Shown one piece after another: positions 18,601-25,371 of a stretch of DNA of 64,000 nucleotides; the stretch's first letter is position 1; the number at the start of each line of letters is the position of its first letter. A program made the translations under genes and the position numbers. Source of the stretch: JAJAZB01 sp964244295 (GTDB taxonomy: Bacteria; Bacteroidota; Bacteroidia; Cytophagales; Spirosomataceae); NCBI GenBank assembly GCA_964244295.1, contig CAXTIG010000004.1, positions 124,001-188,000 of the forward strand, read 5' to 3'. The notes beneath the pieces are model-generated. The model saw nothing but the letters and a program-made list of their open reading frames with translations. It did no database searches and was not told the DNA's origin.

Positions 18601-18663
18601 CAGGGCGTAGAGCGTGGGTTTGGAAGGGTCGGAAGGGATGGCTGGGGTACTGGTGGAAATCAT
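15607..18663 (-). CDS. Caspase-like (C14) peptidase fused to SGNH hydrolase
   Basis: Predicted 1018 residues. The N-terminal C14 domain starts YALLVGINAYENF and has catalytic His94 (FSGHG) and Cys157 (FDCCHSG), with a substrate-pocket-like region DKELRYLLHQV between them. The middle (about 300-740) is a beta-rich region I do not recognise. The last 230 residues are an SGNH/GDSL-type hydrolase: block I is GDSW (Ser791), then a Gly/Asn block SGGLND, and the Asp989-x-x-His992 pair in HDEIHPND. All catalytic residues of both enzymes are present. There is no signal peptide. It appears to be the first gene of the minus-strand locus, starting 375 bases from the divergently placed repeat region. Combining a cysteine peptidase and an esterase-type hydrolase in one chain is unusual. 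Confidence 0.88.
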   Translation of the reverse strand: MISTSTPAIPSDPSKPTLYALLVGINAYENFPLRGPVSDVAALERYLGGLFDFNRNIAVLTDERATKAAVAQAFREHLGQAGAGDTILFYFSGHGTQEGADPGLWPGEADGLLEAIACHNGGGASSPEFLITDKELRYLLHQVSRSGAHTLALFDCCHSGENTRSLLELTGQDVRERSISVNFPARPWEAFLFSNEISEAHARSQPLESWLPEADYVQMAACESDEKALEIGVEGVFTKNLLNVLRASEGAVSYAALHDRVRQYMRFAYDQRPKLLAPQRDAEALMKTGFLGRIPRSDAATSVEVTYNPNRGWLLNAGALHGLKPEQRVPLLDAAGAPLGSVPLASVGIDYALLAPDPLLPPPAPGEQPVYRALLENLMKTPLRVFLASRNGSPADQAQLLNGLVEKAGGCYLPEDDEAKADYRLTVRNGWYFLTRPGDEFRPLAKPVPVSDPEAIPTLVKYIRHLAHYAYLSTLQNVEAADPTGIQIEVLPEGGGPLPLPEGDDPTLTVPLLARGEVPDRGRVWGNNVAVRLTNTTGQAVYATVLYLSNTFRASTAFLETNTLLEPGQTVQLGLKPGNAPGAVRGATVPLSYSSLSVQHDYNWLAVTERFRVILTPKNDHSPDASGVLSAPTLAFFSLNPLPDPPTRAKRDKPGLTRDDLLSDPAPLAKPLPAWWTQSVNLRWENPTFNRLEAEEVQAMLEVAGNPASDALADCALGLYFDLSREAPLDARYVVKPELLAYWQEQQTRGWLGDLTFALTSRVSQGIRNRKFFDDEKRFPTRLRVLAQGDSWFQYPFLIRDIIDYLQLNFLVYSDSSSGKTLETMQQDGAIADTIQTLKDRQARFFLVSGGLNDVMKDFGKTFLRATPDPRQTGPRRFLNDAFFQTLDTIQAQYERLFAAVRRETPGVHIVTHGYDYVLPVNQVSKGETWLAPQLAAGGIPDPTEQQALLNFIVDELNQRLIQASATFAGEGLSYLDVRRAINPAYWHDEIHPNDKGFLSLALRFTSRMRKVAADFSP

Positions 18664-18788
18664 CGGCAGCGTCGGGTTTCGGTGGGGTTGGGTACTGCGC
18701 TGGACGGGCCGACTAAGGTATTGATTTTAGGGTGGTTGTGGGAAGGGTTGGAAAAAGAAAATGGGGAAGAAAAAGCCTCCTCCAACCC

Positions 18789-19010
18789 CGTCATTGCGAG
18801 CGGAGGCGAACCGGGCGAGCGAAGCGAGAACGATTCGCCGGAGCGCGGCAAATCGAAGATTCAGCGCAGCTAATCCCCTCCCGGAGACCGAAGAAGCCAA
18901 ACCCAAGTACTTTCCCGATGCGCTCTTGGTCTCCGGGAGGGGATTGCTTCGCTCCGTCCTCCAATTCTCGCTTCGCTCATCTTGGAGGACTGCGCTCGCA
19001 ATGACGGGGT
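18789..19010. repeat. Family 1 long palindromic repeat, copy d
   Basis: CGTCATTGCGAGCGGAGG ... AATCCCCTCCCGGAGACCGA arms and complements ending CTCGCAATGACGGGG; the core contains AAACCCAAGTACTTTCCCG. The remainder of 18664-19038 holds the presumed upstream region of the C14-SGNH gene, where I cannot single out a promoter. Confidence 0.88.
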
Positions 19011-19038
19011 TGGGGGAGGTTTTTTATACTTCTCTCCC

Positions 19039-20166
19039 CTACTCCGCCCCCGACAACTCGATAATCCGGTGGGTGTTGGCGCTGCCGCTGTTGGTCGCCA
19101 GGAACACCCGCCCGTCGGGCGAAACGCAGACGTCGCGGAGGCGACCGAACTGGTTTCGCAGAAACGATTCCTGCCCGGTGGCAGTCAGGCCGTCGGGGCT
19201 GAGGGTGACGGCCACGAGCATTTCATTCTTCAAAACAGCCATCAGCAGTTTGTTTTTGAACGCCGGGATCCGGTCGGCGGCGTACCAGGCCAGGTCGGCG
19301 GGCGCGATGGTGGGCGTCCAGTGGAGGATGGAGCCGGTTACGCTGTTGGCCTGGGCGAACGCCTGTTCGCTGGCATCGACGGGGCCACGGACGTTGGGCC
19401 AGCCGTAGTTGCCGCCTTTGCGAACGACGTTGATTTCGTCGTCGGTATCCGGGCCGTGTTCCGAGCTGTACACCAGGCCGTTGGGGTGGAGTAGCAGCCC
19501 CTGCGCGTTGCGGTGCCCCAGTGACCAGACGTAGCTGCCGGCAAAGGGGTTGTCCGCCGGGATGCTGCCGTCGGCGTTGAGCCGCAAAATTTTCCCGTTG
19601 AGCGAGGCTTTGTTCTGCGGAAACGCCGTGTTGCCCGCGTCGCCGGTGCTCATCAGCAGGGTTTTGTCGGGTAAAAACAGGAGCCGCGAGCCGTCGTGGT
19701 AAGTGTTGCCGACCACGTTGTCGAGGAGTATTGTCGGCTGACTGAGGGCGTTGTTTTCGTAGCGGTAGCGCACCAGTTTTTCGGTGATGGTGCCGCTTTT
19801 TGAGTAGGTGTAGGCCAGGTACACGAAGGGGTTTTGGGTAAAATCCGGGTGCAAGGCCAGGCCGAGCAGGCCCGATTCGCCGGTTTGCTGACAGTCGCTT
19901 AGGGTGAGTACCGTTTGTTTTTCGCCCGTGTTGGGGTCGATGCGACTCACGACGCCGCGCCGCTCGGTGGTCCAGAGGCGGCTGTCGGGTCCCCAGGTCA
20001 GTTCCCAGGGCACGTCGAGCGTGGCGATGACCGTGCGCGTGCGGAAGCCGCCGACGGGCGTGGTGGGAAGTGTAGGCGTGGGGTTCGGGTCGGTGCCGGT
20101 ATCCGGGTCGGAACAGGCTCCGATGAGGAGGGCGGTGAGGAGGAAAATGTGACGCGGGAGGTTCAT
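19039..20166 (-). CDS. PQQ-dependent aldose sugar dehydrogenase-like lipoprotein
   Basis: Predicted 375 residues. Signal peptide with lipobox LIGAC (Cys18), so membrane-anchored in the periplasm or outer membrane. The rest matches the glucose/sorbosone dehydrogenase (GSDH/YliI) six-bladed propeller: LDVPWELTWGPDSRLWTTER, GLLGLALHPDF, the DGSRLLFLPDKTLL and STGDAGN block, HPNGLVYSSEHGPDTDDEIN and KGGNYGWPNV. The conserved His and the GPDTDDE calcium-site region are present, so it should oxidise aldose sugars with PQQ, passing electrons to the respiratory chain. Start ATG at 20166. It stands alone between repeats; no PQQ biosynthesis genes are in the window. Confidence 0.92.
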   Translation of the reverse strand: MNLPRHIFLLTALLIGACSDPDTGTDPNPTPTLPTTPVGGFRTRTVIATLDVPWELTWGPDSRLWTTERRGVVSRIDPNTGEKQTVLTLSDCQQTGESGLLGLALHPDFTQNPFVYLAYTYSKSGTITEKLVRYRYENNALSQPTILLDNVVGNTYHDGSRLLFLPDKTLLMSTGDAGNTAFPQNKASLNGKILRLNADGSIPADNPFAGSYVWSLGHRNAQGLLLHPNGLVYSSEHGPDTDDEINVVRKGGNYGWPNVRGPVDASEQAFAQANSVTGSILHWTPTIAPADLAWYAADRIPAFKNKLLMAVLKNEMLVAVTLSPDGLTATGQESFLRNQFGRLRDVCVSPDGRVFLATNSGSANTHRIIELSGAE

Positions 20167-20257
20167 GTTCGGGGTGTTTGTCGATGCGTTTGGATAACGT
20201 CGTTTGCGGTCGAATTGATTTAAATACCCCGAGTTGTGTGGTCAGAAGAGAGCCTTT

Positions 20258-20388
20258 TCAACCCGACCGAACCACCCCGCCCCTCCGGGGCACCCCTCCT
20301 TTATCAAGGAGGGGAGTCAGGGGAGGTTTCCCCTCCTTGATAAAGGAGGGGTGCCCCGGAGGGGCGGGGTGGTTCAGTCGGGTTGAAA
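20258..20388. repeat. Long hairpin repeat (CAACCCGAC...CCGGAGGGG type)
   Basis: Near-perfect inverted repeat with arms of about 55 bases (TTCAACCCGACCGAACCACC, CCGGGGCACCCCTCC, TTTATCAAGGAGGGG and complements) around a 15-base loop. It lies in the 352-base divergent intergenic space 20167-20518, which otherwise shows no gene. Confidence 0.92.
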
Positions 20389-20518
20389 GCTGCCTAATTC
20401 TACCTCACAATTTAGGTTAAATACCTAGCCAGAAGTTCGCCAGTAAAACCCCCATTTCAACCCGCAATAATTGACAAGTCAGCACCGTTTCCGCCACGAA
20501 CCGATTCCCTCCCGACCG

Positions 20519-21574
20519 ATGCGCTTTTTTACTTCCATCGCCCTTTGCCTGCTGGTCATCGCCTGTCGGAAATCCCTCCCAACGCCCGGCCCCGGCCCGA
20601 CCAATTCGCCGCCGCCTTCGTTGGTGCAGTACACGAAGGAAAATTCCGGCTTGCCGAGCAACGCCGTCTCCCGCGTGGTGGTCGATAAGCGAGGCATCGT
20701 GTGGGCGGGCACGTACCAGGGGCACCTCGCCGGCGACTCCAGCCGGGGCCTGGCCCGTTTCGACGGCACGAACTGGCGGGTATTCAACGCCCAGAATTCG
20801 CCCCTGCCCGCCAACGGCATCCTCGACCTGGCCCTCGCTCCCGACGAGGCGCTCTGGATTGCCACCACCGGGGGCCTGGCGCGGTTCGACGGCAGCACCT
20901 GGCGGGTTTTTACGAAAGTCAATGCGCCATTTCCCTCCAACTTCATCGTGGCCGTGGACGTAACCACCGAAGGGCACGTCTGGGTAGCGACGAGGGTGAC
21001 GGCACCCGGCCAGAATATTCTGTTTTTGTTCGACGGCACCCGCTGGCAGGAGCAGCCCGCGCCGGAAGCCCTCACCACCGGCGAGGTAAGCGACTTGCTC
21101 GTGGACGGCAAGCAGACGCTTTGGGTCGGCACCCGGTTACGCGGGTTGTTGCGCCGCACGGCGCAAGGCTGGACCGTTTTCCGGAAAGACACGCTTGGAA
21201 TGCCCTACCAGAAAGTGGGGCGGCTCCACACCGACGACTTTGGCGACCTCTGGCTGGTGCCGTACAACGGCCTTTTTGAAAGTTCGGGAGAAAAGCTGGA
21301 TGCCGTCGTCCGCTTTGACGGCGTGCGTTTCGAGTCGTTTCTTCTCTCGCCGGAAGGCTACGGGTTCTTCCCCCTTTCCGTTACGACCGATGCCGCCGGG
21401 CGGCCCTGGGCGGGTGGTTTATTGACCCTCAGCCGGTACGATGGGCGCTGGGCCGAATTTATTCCCAAAACCAAAACGGGGGGAGGCCGGGCCTTTTACG
21501 ACCTCACCTTCGAGGCCCGCAAACGCCTCTGGGCGGCGACGAACGAGGGCCTGATTCAGTTTGTGCCGGAATAA
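20519..21574 (+). CDS. Propeller lipoprotein (two-component regulator propeller repeats)
   Basis: Predicted 351 residues beginning MRFFTSIALCLLVIACRK, a signal peptide with lipobox VIAC. The body consists of Reg_prop-type blades: GLPSNAVSRVVVDKRGIVWAGT, ILDLALAPDEALWIATTGGLARFDG, VSDLLVDGKQTLWVGT, DDFGDLWLVPYNGLF, and RLWAATNEGLIQF. Such blades normally form the periplasmic sensor of hybrid two-component proteins; here they stand alone on a lipid anchor with no kinase. The frame opens at 20471, but the ATG at 20519 gives the signal peptide. A binding role (carbohydrate or partner protein) is possible but unproven. Confidence 0.85.
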   Translation: MRFFTSIALCLLVIACRKSLPTPGPGPTNSPPPSLVQYTKENSGLPSNAVSRVVVDKRGIVWAGTYQGHLAGDSSRGLARFDGTNWRVFNAQNSPLPANGILDLALAPDEALWIATTGGLARFDGSTWRVFTKVNAPFPSNFIVAVDVTTEGHVWVATRVTAPGQNILFLFDGTRWQEQPAPEALTTGEVSDLLVDGKQTLWVGTRLRGLLRRTAQGWTVFRKDTLGMPYQKVGRLHTDDFGDLWLVPYNGLFESSGEKLDAVVRFDGVRFESFLLSPEGYGFFPLSVTTDAAGRPWAGGLLTLSRYDGRWAEFIPKTKTGGGRAFYDLTFEARKRLWAATNEGLIQFVPE

Positions 21575-21582
21575 CCCGCCGC

Positions 21583-22014
21583 TTACTTCACCGCCACGCA
21601 AGAAATTTCCAGCGCCGCCCCGCGCGGCAACGCCGCCACCTGTACCGTTTCGCGGGCGGGCGGATTTTCCTTGAAAAACTCGGCGTACACGGCGTTGACC
21701 GCCGCAAAATCGGCGAGGTCTTTTAGGTAAATCGTCACTTTCACCACGTGCGAAAAGTCCATGCTGGCCGCTTTGAGGATGGCGGCGAGGTTGTTGATCA
21801 CCTGGGTGGTTTCGGCCCGGATGCTGGCGTTCTGGAGTTGGCCCGTGCTGCCGACGAGGCCGATTTGCCCGGCCACGTACAGCGTATTGCCCGCCAGCAC
21901 GCCCTGGCTGTACGGCCCGATGGGCGGCGGGGCTTCGGGCGAGTAGATTTGGCGGCGCTGGGCGGGGGCGAGGAGGGGCAGGCAGACGCTCAAAAACAAG
22001 ATTATTTTTTTCAT
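21583..22014 (-). CDS. Exported RidA-family (YjgF/UK114) protein
   Basis: Predicted 143 residues: a signal peptide (MKKIILFLSVCLPLLAPAQ) followed by a complete RidA domain of about 120 residues with IGPYSQGVLAGNTLYVAGQIG, VINNLAAILKAASMD, VVKVTIYLKDLADFAAVN and the C-terminal AALPRGAALEISCVAVK, including the Arg that binds the carboxylate of imine substrates. RidA normally deaminates reactive enamines/imines in the cytoplasm; an exported form suggests a periplasmic role. Its ATG (22014) overlaps the stop of the upstream toxin-like gene as ATGA, so the two are translationally coupled. Confidence 0.9.
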   Translation of the reverse strand: MKKIILFLSVCLPLLAPAQRRQIYSPEAPPPIGPYSQGVLAGNTLYVAGQIGLVGSTGQLQNASIRAETTQVINNLAAILKAASMDFSHVVKVTIYLKDLADFAAVNAVYAEFFKENPPARETVQVAALPRGAALEISCVAVK

Positions 22015-22352
22015 TCGGCTCCGGGAATTTCCTCCATCAACTCCTTGATTTTCTCGTCGGCAATGTCGCTTTGCTCCGATTTGTCGTAAATGGAAAGCAG
22101 GAAAACCGTTTCTCTTACCACCTTCACGCAGGTAATCACCCGCGCCCCGCCACTCTTGCCCTTTTGCTTGCTGGCAATGCGGAGGCGGATTTTGTACACG
22201 CCGTCGCCCAGCGAAGTACCCATCGTTGGATTCTCCGCGAGGGCTTCGCTCAAGACGATGATTTCGTTGGAGATGGAGCGGTACTTTTTAATCAGCTTCC
22301 GGGCATCGCGCCGAAACGATTCAATGGCCGTTACGCTGTAATTCTTTTTCAT
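22011..22352 (-). CDS. RelE/ParE-family toxin
   Basis: Predicted 113 residues. The pattern FRRDARKLIKKYRSISNEIIVLSEALAENP, LGDGVYKIRLRIASKQKGKSGGARVITCV and TVFLLSIYDKSEQSDI follows RelE/ParE-HigB toxins, with the basic central strand and the terminal IYDKSE motif. Its start at 22352 lies 32 bases inside the end of the antitoxin-like gene, and its stop overlaps the RidA start. Ribosome-dependent mRNA cleavage or gyrase inhibition is the family expectation; which one is not decidable here. Confidence 0.82.
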   Translation of the reverse strand: MKKNYSVTAIESFRRDARKLIKKYRSISNEIIVLSEALAENPTMGTSLGDGVYKIRLRIASKQKGKSGGARVITCVKVVRETVFLLSIYDKSEQSDIADEKIKELMEEIPGAE

Positions 22353-22590
22353 ACTGCTTCAAATCAGCAATTAATTCGTCCATCGGGATGGTTTTCGCCT
22401 CCCCCCGCTCCACCCGCCGCATTTCCTGGAAGGCTTCGCGCAGGTTTTCGATGACCTCCTCGTCGGTGTCTTCGTCGGGGTCGGGGGTTTCGCTGGGGCG
22501 TAGCAACGCCGCGATTTCTTCGAGGGTTTCGGGGTCGTCTACCTCATCCACCCATTGGTGGATGCGTGCTTTCAATTGGGCCGTTTCCAT
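22321..22590 (-). CDS. Antitoxin partner of the RelE/ParE toxin
   Basis: Predicted 89 residues, acidic in the centre (TPDPDEDTDEEVIENLREAF), helical, and immediately upstream of the toxin with a 32-base overlap. It begins METAQLKARIHQWVDEVDDPETLEEIAALL, a pattern common in Bacteroidota antitoxin-position proteins. The frame is open from a TTG at 22614, but that codon lies inside a -7 box (22612-22619), so the ATG at 22590 is the better start. Confidence 0.75.
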   Translation of the reverse strand: METAQLKARIHQWVDEVDDPETLEEIAALLRPSETPDPDEDTDEEVIENLREAFQEMRRVERGEAKTIPMDELIADLKQYEKELQRNGH

Positions 22591-22611
22591 TTCGTTCTCG
22601 TTCTTTTTCTT

Positions 22612-22619
22612 CAAAACTA
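22612..22619 (-). promoter_or_regulatory. -7 element TAGTTTTG for the toxin-antitoxin-RidA operon
   Basis: On the minus strand TAGTTTTG matches the Bacteroidota -7 consensus TAnnTTTG exactly, about 22 bases before the ATG at 22590. No clear TTTG -33 partner is visible at the right distance, so the site is moderately supported. Confidence 0.45.
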
Positions 22620-22665
22620 CGGTTTTTGCCTAATTTTACCCGCTGCCACCCCCTACCCTCCCCGG

Positions 22666-23886
22666 ATGCTGTTTTACCTCTTCGAATACCTCGACAAGCA
22701 GTTCAATTTCCCCGGCGCGGGGGTATTCCAGTTTCTGAGCTTCCGGGCGGGGGCCGCCGTATTCACGTCGCTACTCATCGGGGCTATTTTCGGCAAGCGC
22801 ATCATCGACCGGCTGCGTCGGCTGCAAATTGGCGAAGACATCCGCGACCTGGGCCTCGAAGGGCAAATGCAGAAAAAAGGCACCCCCACGATGGGCGGCT
22901 TCATCATCGTGGCCGCGCTCGTGATTCCGGTGCTGCTCTTCGCCCGGCTCGAAAACGTGTACATCATTCTGCTGCTCGTTTCGACGCTCTGGACCTGCCT
23001 CATCGGGTTTCTGGACGATTACATCAAGGTTTTCAAAAAAAATAAGGAGGGCCTGGCGGGGCGCTTCAAAATCGTGGGGCAGGTGGGCCTGGGGCTGATC
23101 GTGGGCCTGACGATGCACTTCCACGACGACGTGAAAGTCCGGCTCTACGAGCGCGCTCGCATCGCCACGCCCAACGGCTACGAGCAGGTGACCAAGTACA
23201 CCGACGTGAAATCGCTGCTGACGAACGTGCCGTTTTTCAAAGACACCCAGATCGACTACGGCCTTATCCTGCCCGACGCGTGGCTGCCCCCGCAGTACGA
23301 TTGGATTTTGTACGTGCTCGTGGTGACGTTCATCATCACCGCCGTGAGCAACGGGGCCAACATCACCGACGGCATCGACGGGCTGGCAGCGGGTACGTCG
23401 GTCATCATCGGCATCACGCTGGGGGTGCTCACCTACGTGTCGAACAACAAGGTGATTTCGCAGTACCTCACCATTTTTTACATCCCGTATTCGGGCGAAC
23501 TGGTCGTGTTTTGCGCGGCCTTCGTGGGGGCCTGCGTGGGTTTTCTCTGGTACAATTCCTACCCGGCGCAGGTGTTTATGGGCGACACCGGCAGCCTGAT
23601 GCTCGGCGGGGTAATTGCCGTGCTGGCCATCGTGATTCGGAAAGAATTGCTGATTCCGGTAATGTGCGGCATTTTCTTCGTCGAACTCCTCTCGGTGATG
23701 CTCCAGGTGAGTTATTTCAAATACACCAAACGACGCTACGGCGAGGGGCGGCGGATTCTGCTCATGTCGCCGCTGCACCACCATTTCCAGAAAAAAGGCT
23801 ACGCCGAACCCAAAATCGTCACCCGCTTCTGGATTGTGGGCATCATCCTGGCCGTGATTACGCTGGTGACGTTGAAACTGAGGTAA
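22666..23886 (+). CDS. mraY: Phospho-N-acetylmuramoyl-pentapeptide-transferase MraY
   Basis: Predicted 406-residue polytopic membrane enzyme that joins phospho-MurNAc-pentapeptide to undecaprenyl phosphate (lipid I synthesis). Conserved blocks are GTPTMGGFIIV, the FLDDYIK aspartates, NITDGIDGLAAGTS, MGDTGSLMLGG and PLHHHFQKKGY. The 60-residue insert between transmembrane segments (VKVRLYERARI to WLPPQYD) is the longer form usual in Bacteroidota. The ATG at 22666 gives MLFYLFEYLDKQ, the normal start; the open frame upstream is a shadow of the antitoxin. In most bacteria mraY sits in the dcw cluster between murF and murD; here it is isolated. Confidence 0.96.
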   Translation: MLFYLFEYLDKQFNFPGAGVFQFLSFRAGAAVFTSLLIGAIFGKRIIDRLRRLQIGEDIRDLGLEGQMQKKGTPTMGGFIIVAALVIPVLLFARLENVYIILLLVSTLWTCLIGFLDDYIKVFKKNKEGLAGRFKIVGQVGLGLIVGLTMHFHDDVKVRLYERARIATPNGYEQVTKYTDVKSLLTNVPFFKDTQIDYGLILPDAWLPPQYDWILYVLVVTFIITAVSNGANITDGIDGLAAGTSVIIGITLGVLTYVSNNKVISQYLTIFYIPYSGELVVFCAAFVGACVGFLWYNSYPAQVFMGDTGSLMLGGVIAVLAIVIRKELLIPVMCGIFFVELLSVMLQVSYFKYTKRRYGEGRRILLMSPLHHHFQKKGYAEPKIVTRFWIVGIILAVITLVTLKLR

Positions 23887-23957
23887 AAAAGCCCCCCAAC
23901 CCCCGAAGGGGGCTTAAAAACGTTGACGCAACGAAAAGCCCCCTTCGGGGGGCTTGA
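23885..23957. terminator. Hairpin repeat after mraY (CCCCCGAAGGGGGC type)
   Basis: AAAAAGCCCCCCAACCCCCGAAGGGGGCTT and AAAGCCCCCTTCGGGGGGCTT form alternative stems immediately after the mraY stop. It can act as a terminator in either direction. It also ends 11 bases before the next gene. Confidence 0.7.
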
Positions 23958-23967
23958 CTTTTTCACT

Positions 23968-24420
23968 ATGAAAACCACCCTCGCTTCCCTCACCTCTTTC
24001 CTCCTCTCGCTGGCGGCCTGCCTGCTGTACCTCAACGCCAATGGCCAGAGTGCGACCGAACAAATCAAATCGCTGGAGAAGCGCCGCTTCGACGCCCAAC
24101 TCACCAAAGACACGAGAGCTTTGAACGACATCCTTGCCGATGACCTGGTGTACACCCATTCCAACGGTAACCAGGACAGCAAAAAGACTTTCGTCGAGTC
24201 CATCGCCTCGGGCAAACAGGTGTACCAAGCCATCGAAATCAGCGCCGACACGGTGCGGCTCTACGGCTCTGACCTGGCCGTGGTGACGGGGCAAATGAAA
24301 ACCACCGCTGTGGTGAACGGCAACACCAACGACCTGCGCCTGCGCTACACCGACGTGTACGCCCGCCGCAACGGGCGTTGGCAGATGGTGGCCTGGCAGT
24401 CGGCACGGTTAGCGAATTGA
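23968..24420 (+). CDS. Exported NTF2/SnoaL-like (DUF4440-type) protein
   Basis: Predicted 150 residues: a signal peptide (SLTSFLLSLAACLLYLNANGQ) followed by one NTF2-like domain with IKSLEKRRFDAQLTKDTRALNDILADDLVYTHSNG, a central KKTFVESI helix and the closing strands RLRYTDVYARRNGRWQMVAWQS. This fold occurs in many small-molecule-binding or isomerase proteins; no catalytic residues are diagnostic. The start at 23968 is the ATG that gives the signal peptide. The lipobox-like AAC at residue 18 could instead make it a lipoprotein. Confidence 0.82.
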   Translation: MKTTLASLTSFLLSLAACLLYLNANGQSATEQIKSLEKRRFDAQLTKDTRALNDILADDLVYTHSNGNQDSKKTFVESIASGKQVYQAIEISADTVRLYGSDLAVVTGQMKTTAVVNGNTNDLRLRYTDVYARRNGRWQMVAWQSARLAN

Positions 24421-24489
24421 TCGAACGGCTTGATGCTGTGGTTGAAAGTGGCTTCCTTGCGCGAACCGCTATCTTCATCACCTGACTAC

Positions 24490-25176
24490 ATGACCGCCCT
24501 ACCGCCCACATTGCTCGTCGCGCGCCGCGATGCCACCCGCTCCGCCGCTGCCGTTTCCCTTCTTCAAGCCCAGGATTTTATCGTCTTACCGCCCGTATTC
24601 GACGGGTTGCAAGCCCTCGACACCATCCGATTGCTAAAGCCCACGGTGGCCATTCTGGCCTGCGACCTGCCGGGTCTAGCCCCGGTAGGCGTGTTGAAAC
24701 GACTGACCGCCGGGGAGGTGCCAACGCGGTTCGTCGTTCATACCACCAATCCCGACCCGGCCGCCGCCCTCGATGCCTTTCGTCTCGGAGCGCTGGGCTA
24801 CCTCCACTGCGATGCCGGGCCGGACGAACTCCTCGCCTGCGTTCGGAGTGTGCTGCGGGGGGAATTATGTCTGAGCCAAAACCTGCTCGGTGGCCTGCTC
24901 GACGTGGCCTTGCAGGCCATCGACAACGAACCCAGCGGCTACCGGGGCCTGAGTCGGCGGGAATTGGAAATCTTCGAGTTCATCGGTCAGGGCCAGAGCA
25001 CCCATGAAATTTCCCGGCGAATTCTACCCTTCATCAGCGAGAATACCGTGGAAAGTCACCGCAAAAACATACGCAGGAAATTAGGCATCACCGGTGGTGG
25101 GAGTGCTTTGCTGAAAGAAGCCATTGCTTACGCGCAGAAAAAAGGGGGGGGGGGGGTAGAATGCTTTGATTTATAG
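24490..25176 (+). CDS. LuxR/NarL-type response regulator with poly-G C-terminus
   Basis: Predicted 228 residues. Residues 1-120 fold like a receiver domain (PTLLVARRD, VAILACDLPGL, FVVHTTNPD, ALGYLHCDAGPDELLACV), with D60 in ACDLPG at the phosphoacceptor position. The second half is a LuxR-type helix-turn-helix (LSRRELEIFEFIGQGQSTHEISRRI, ISENTVESHRKNIRRKLGI). The usual acidic pair at the N-terminus (DD) is replaced by RRD, so phosphorylation may be weak. The last residues (KKGGGGVECFDL) are encoded by a run of 13 G. No cognate kinase is adjacent. Start ATG at 24490; an ATG-like upstream extension to 24430 is less likely. Confidence 0.85.
   Translation: MTALPPTLLVARRDATRSAAAVSLLQAQDFIVLPPVFDGLQALDTIRLLKPTVAILACDLPGLAPVGVLKRLTAGEVPTRFVVHTTNPDPAAALDAFRLGALGYLHCDAGPDELLACVRSVLRGELCLSQNLLGGLLDVALQAIDNEPSGYRGLSRRELEIFEFIGQGQSTHEISRRILPFISENTVESHRKNIRRKLGITGGGSALLKEAIAYAQKKGGGGVECFDL
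25144..25156 (+). repeat. 13-G homopolymer at the 3' end of the response regulator
   Basis: Thirteen consecutive G. Twelve or fourteen G would move translation to a stop at once or within a few codons, so only the tail after KK changes. Confidence 0.9.
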
Positions 25177-25204
25177 TACATTAAACCGCAAGCTGGTAGG
25201 TGTC

Positions 25205-25245
25205 TCCCGGAAAAACCGGCAGCAAAAATCCCGGTTTTTCCGGGA
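25205..25245 (+). terminator. Hairpin terminator after the response regulator
   Basis: TCCCGGAAAAACCGG and CCGGTTTTTCCGGGA are perfect 15-base arms with an 11-base loop, about 30 bases after the stop. Confidence 0.6.
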
Positions 25246-25276
25246 TTGACAAATGGCTGAACAGCCTCCACCTTTG
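25246..25276 (+). promoter_or_regulatory. Possible promoter of the AT-rich island
   Basis: TTGAC (25246-25250) and CACCTTTG (25269-25276) with an 18-base spacer approximate the Bacteroidota TTTG-N19/20-TAnnTTTG promoter, differing at the TA of the -7 box. About 95 bases before the ATG at 25372. Confidence 0.35.
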
Positions 25277-25371
25277 TACGCAAGTAAGCCCCGCTCCCGC
25301 ACGATTGGACCCGACGGGAGACGAGGCTCGTAGGCTAAAATTATCTACCAATTTTAACCCGTTTCAAAGGT

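Noticed and set aside
2205..19010. Treating the regularly spaced palindromes as a CRISPR array
   Set aside because: Units are about 200 bases, inverted rather than direct, far apart and separated by genes, with no spacers or cas genes.
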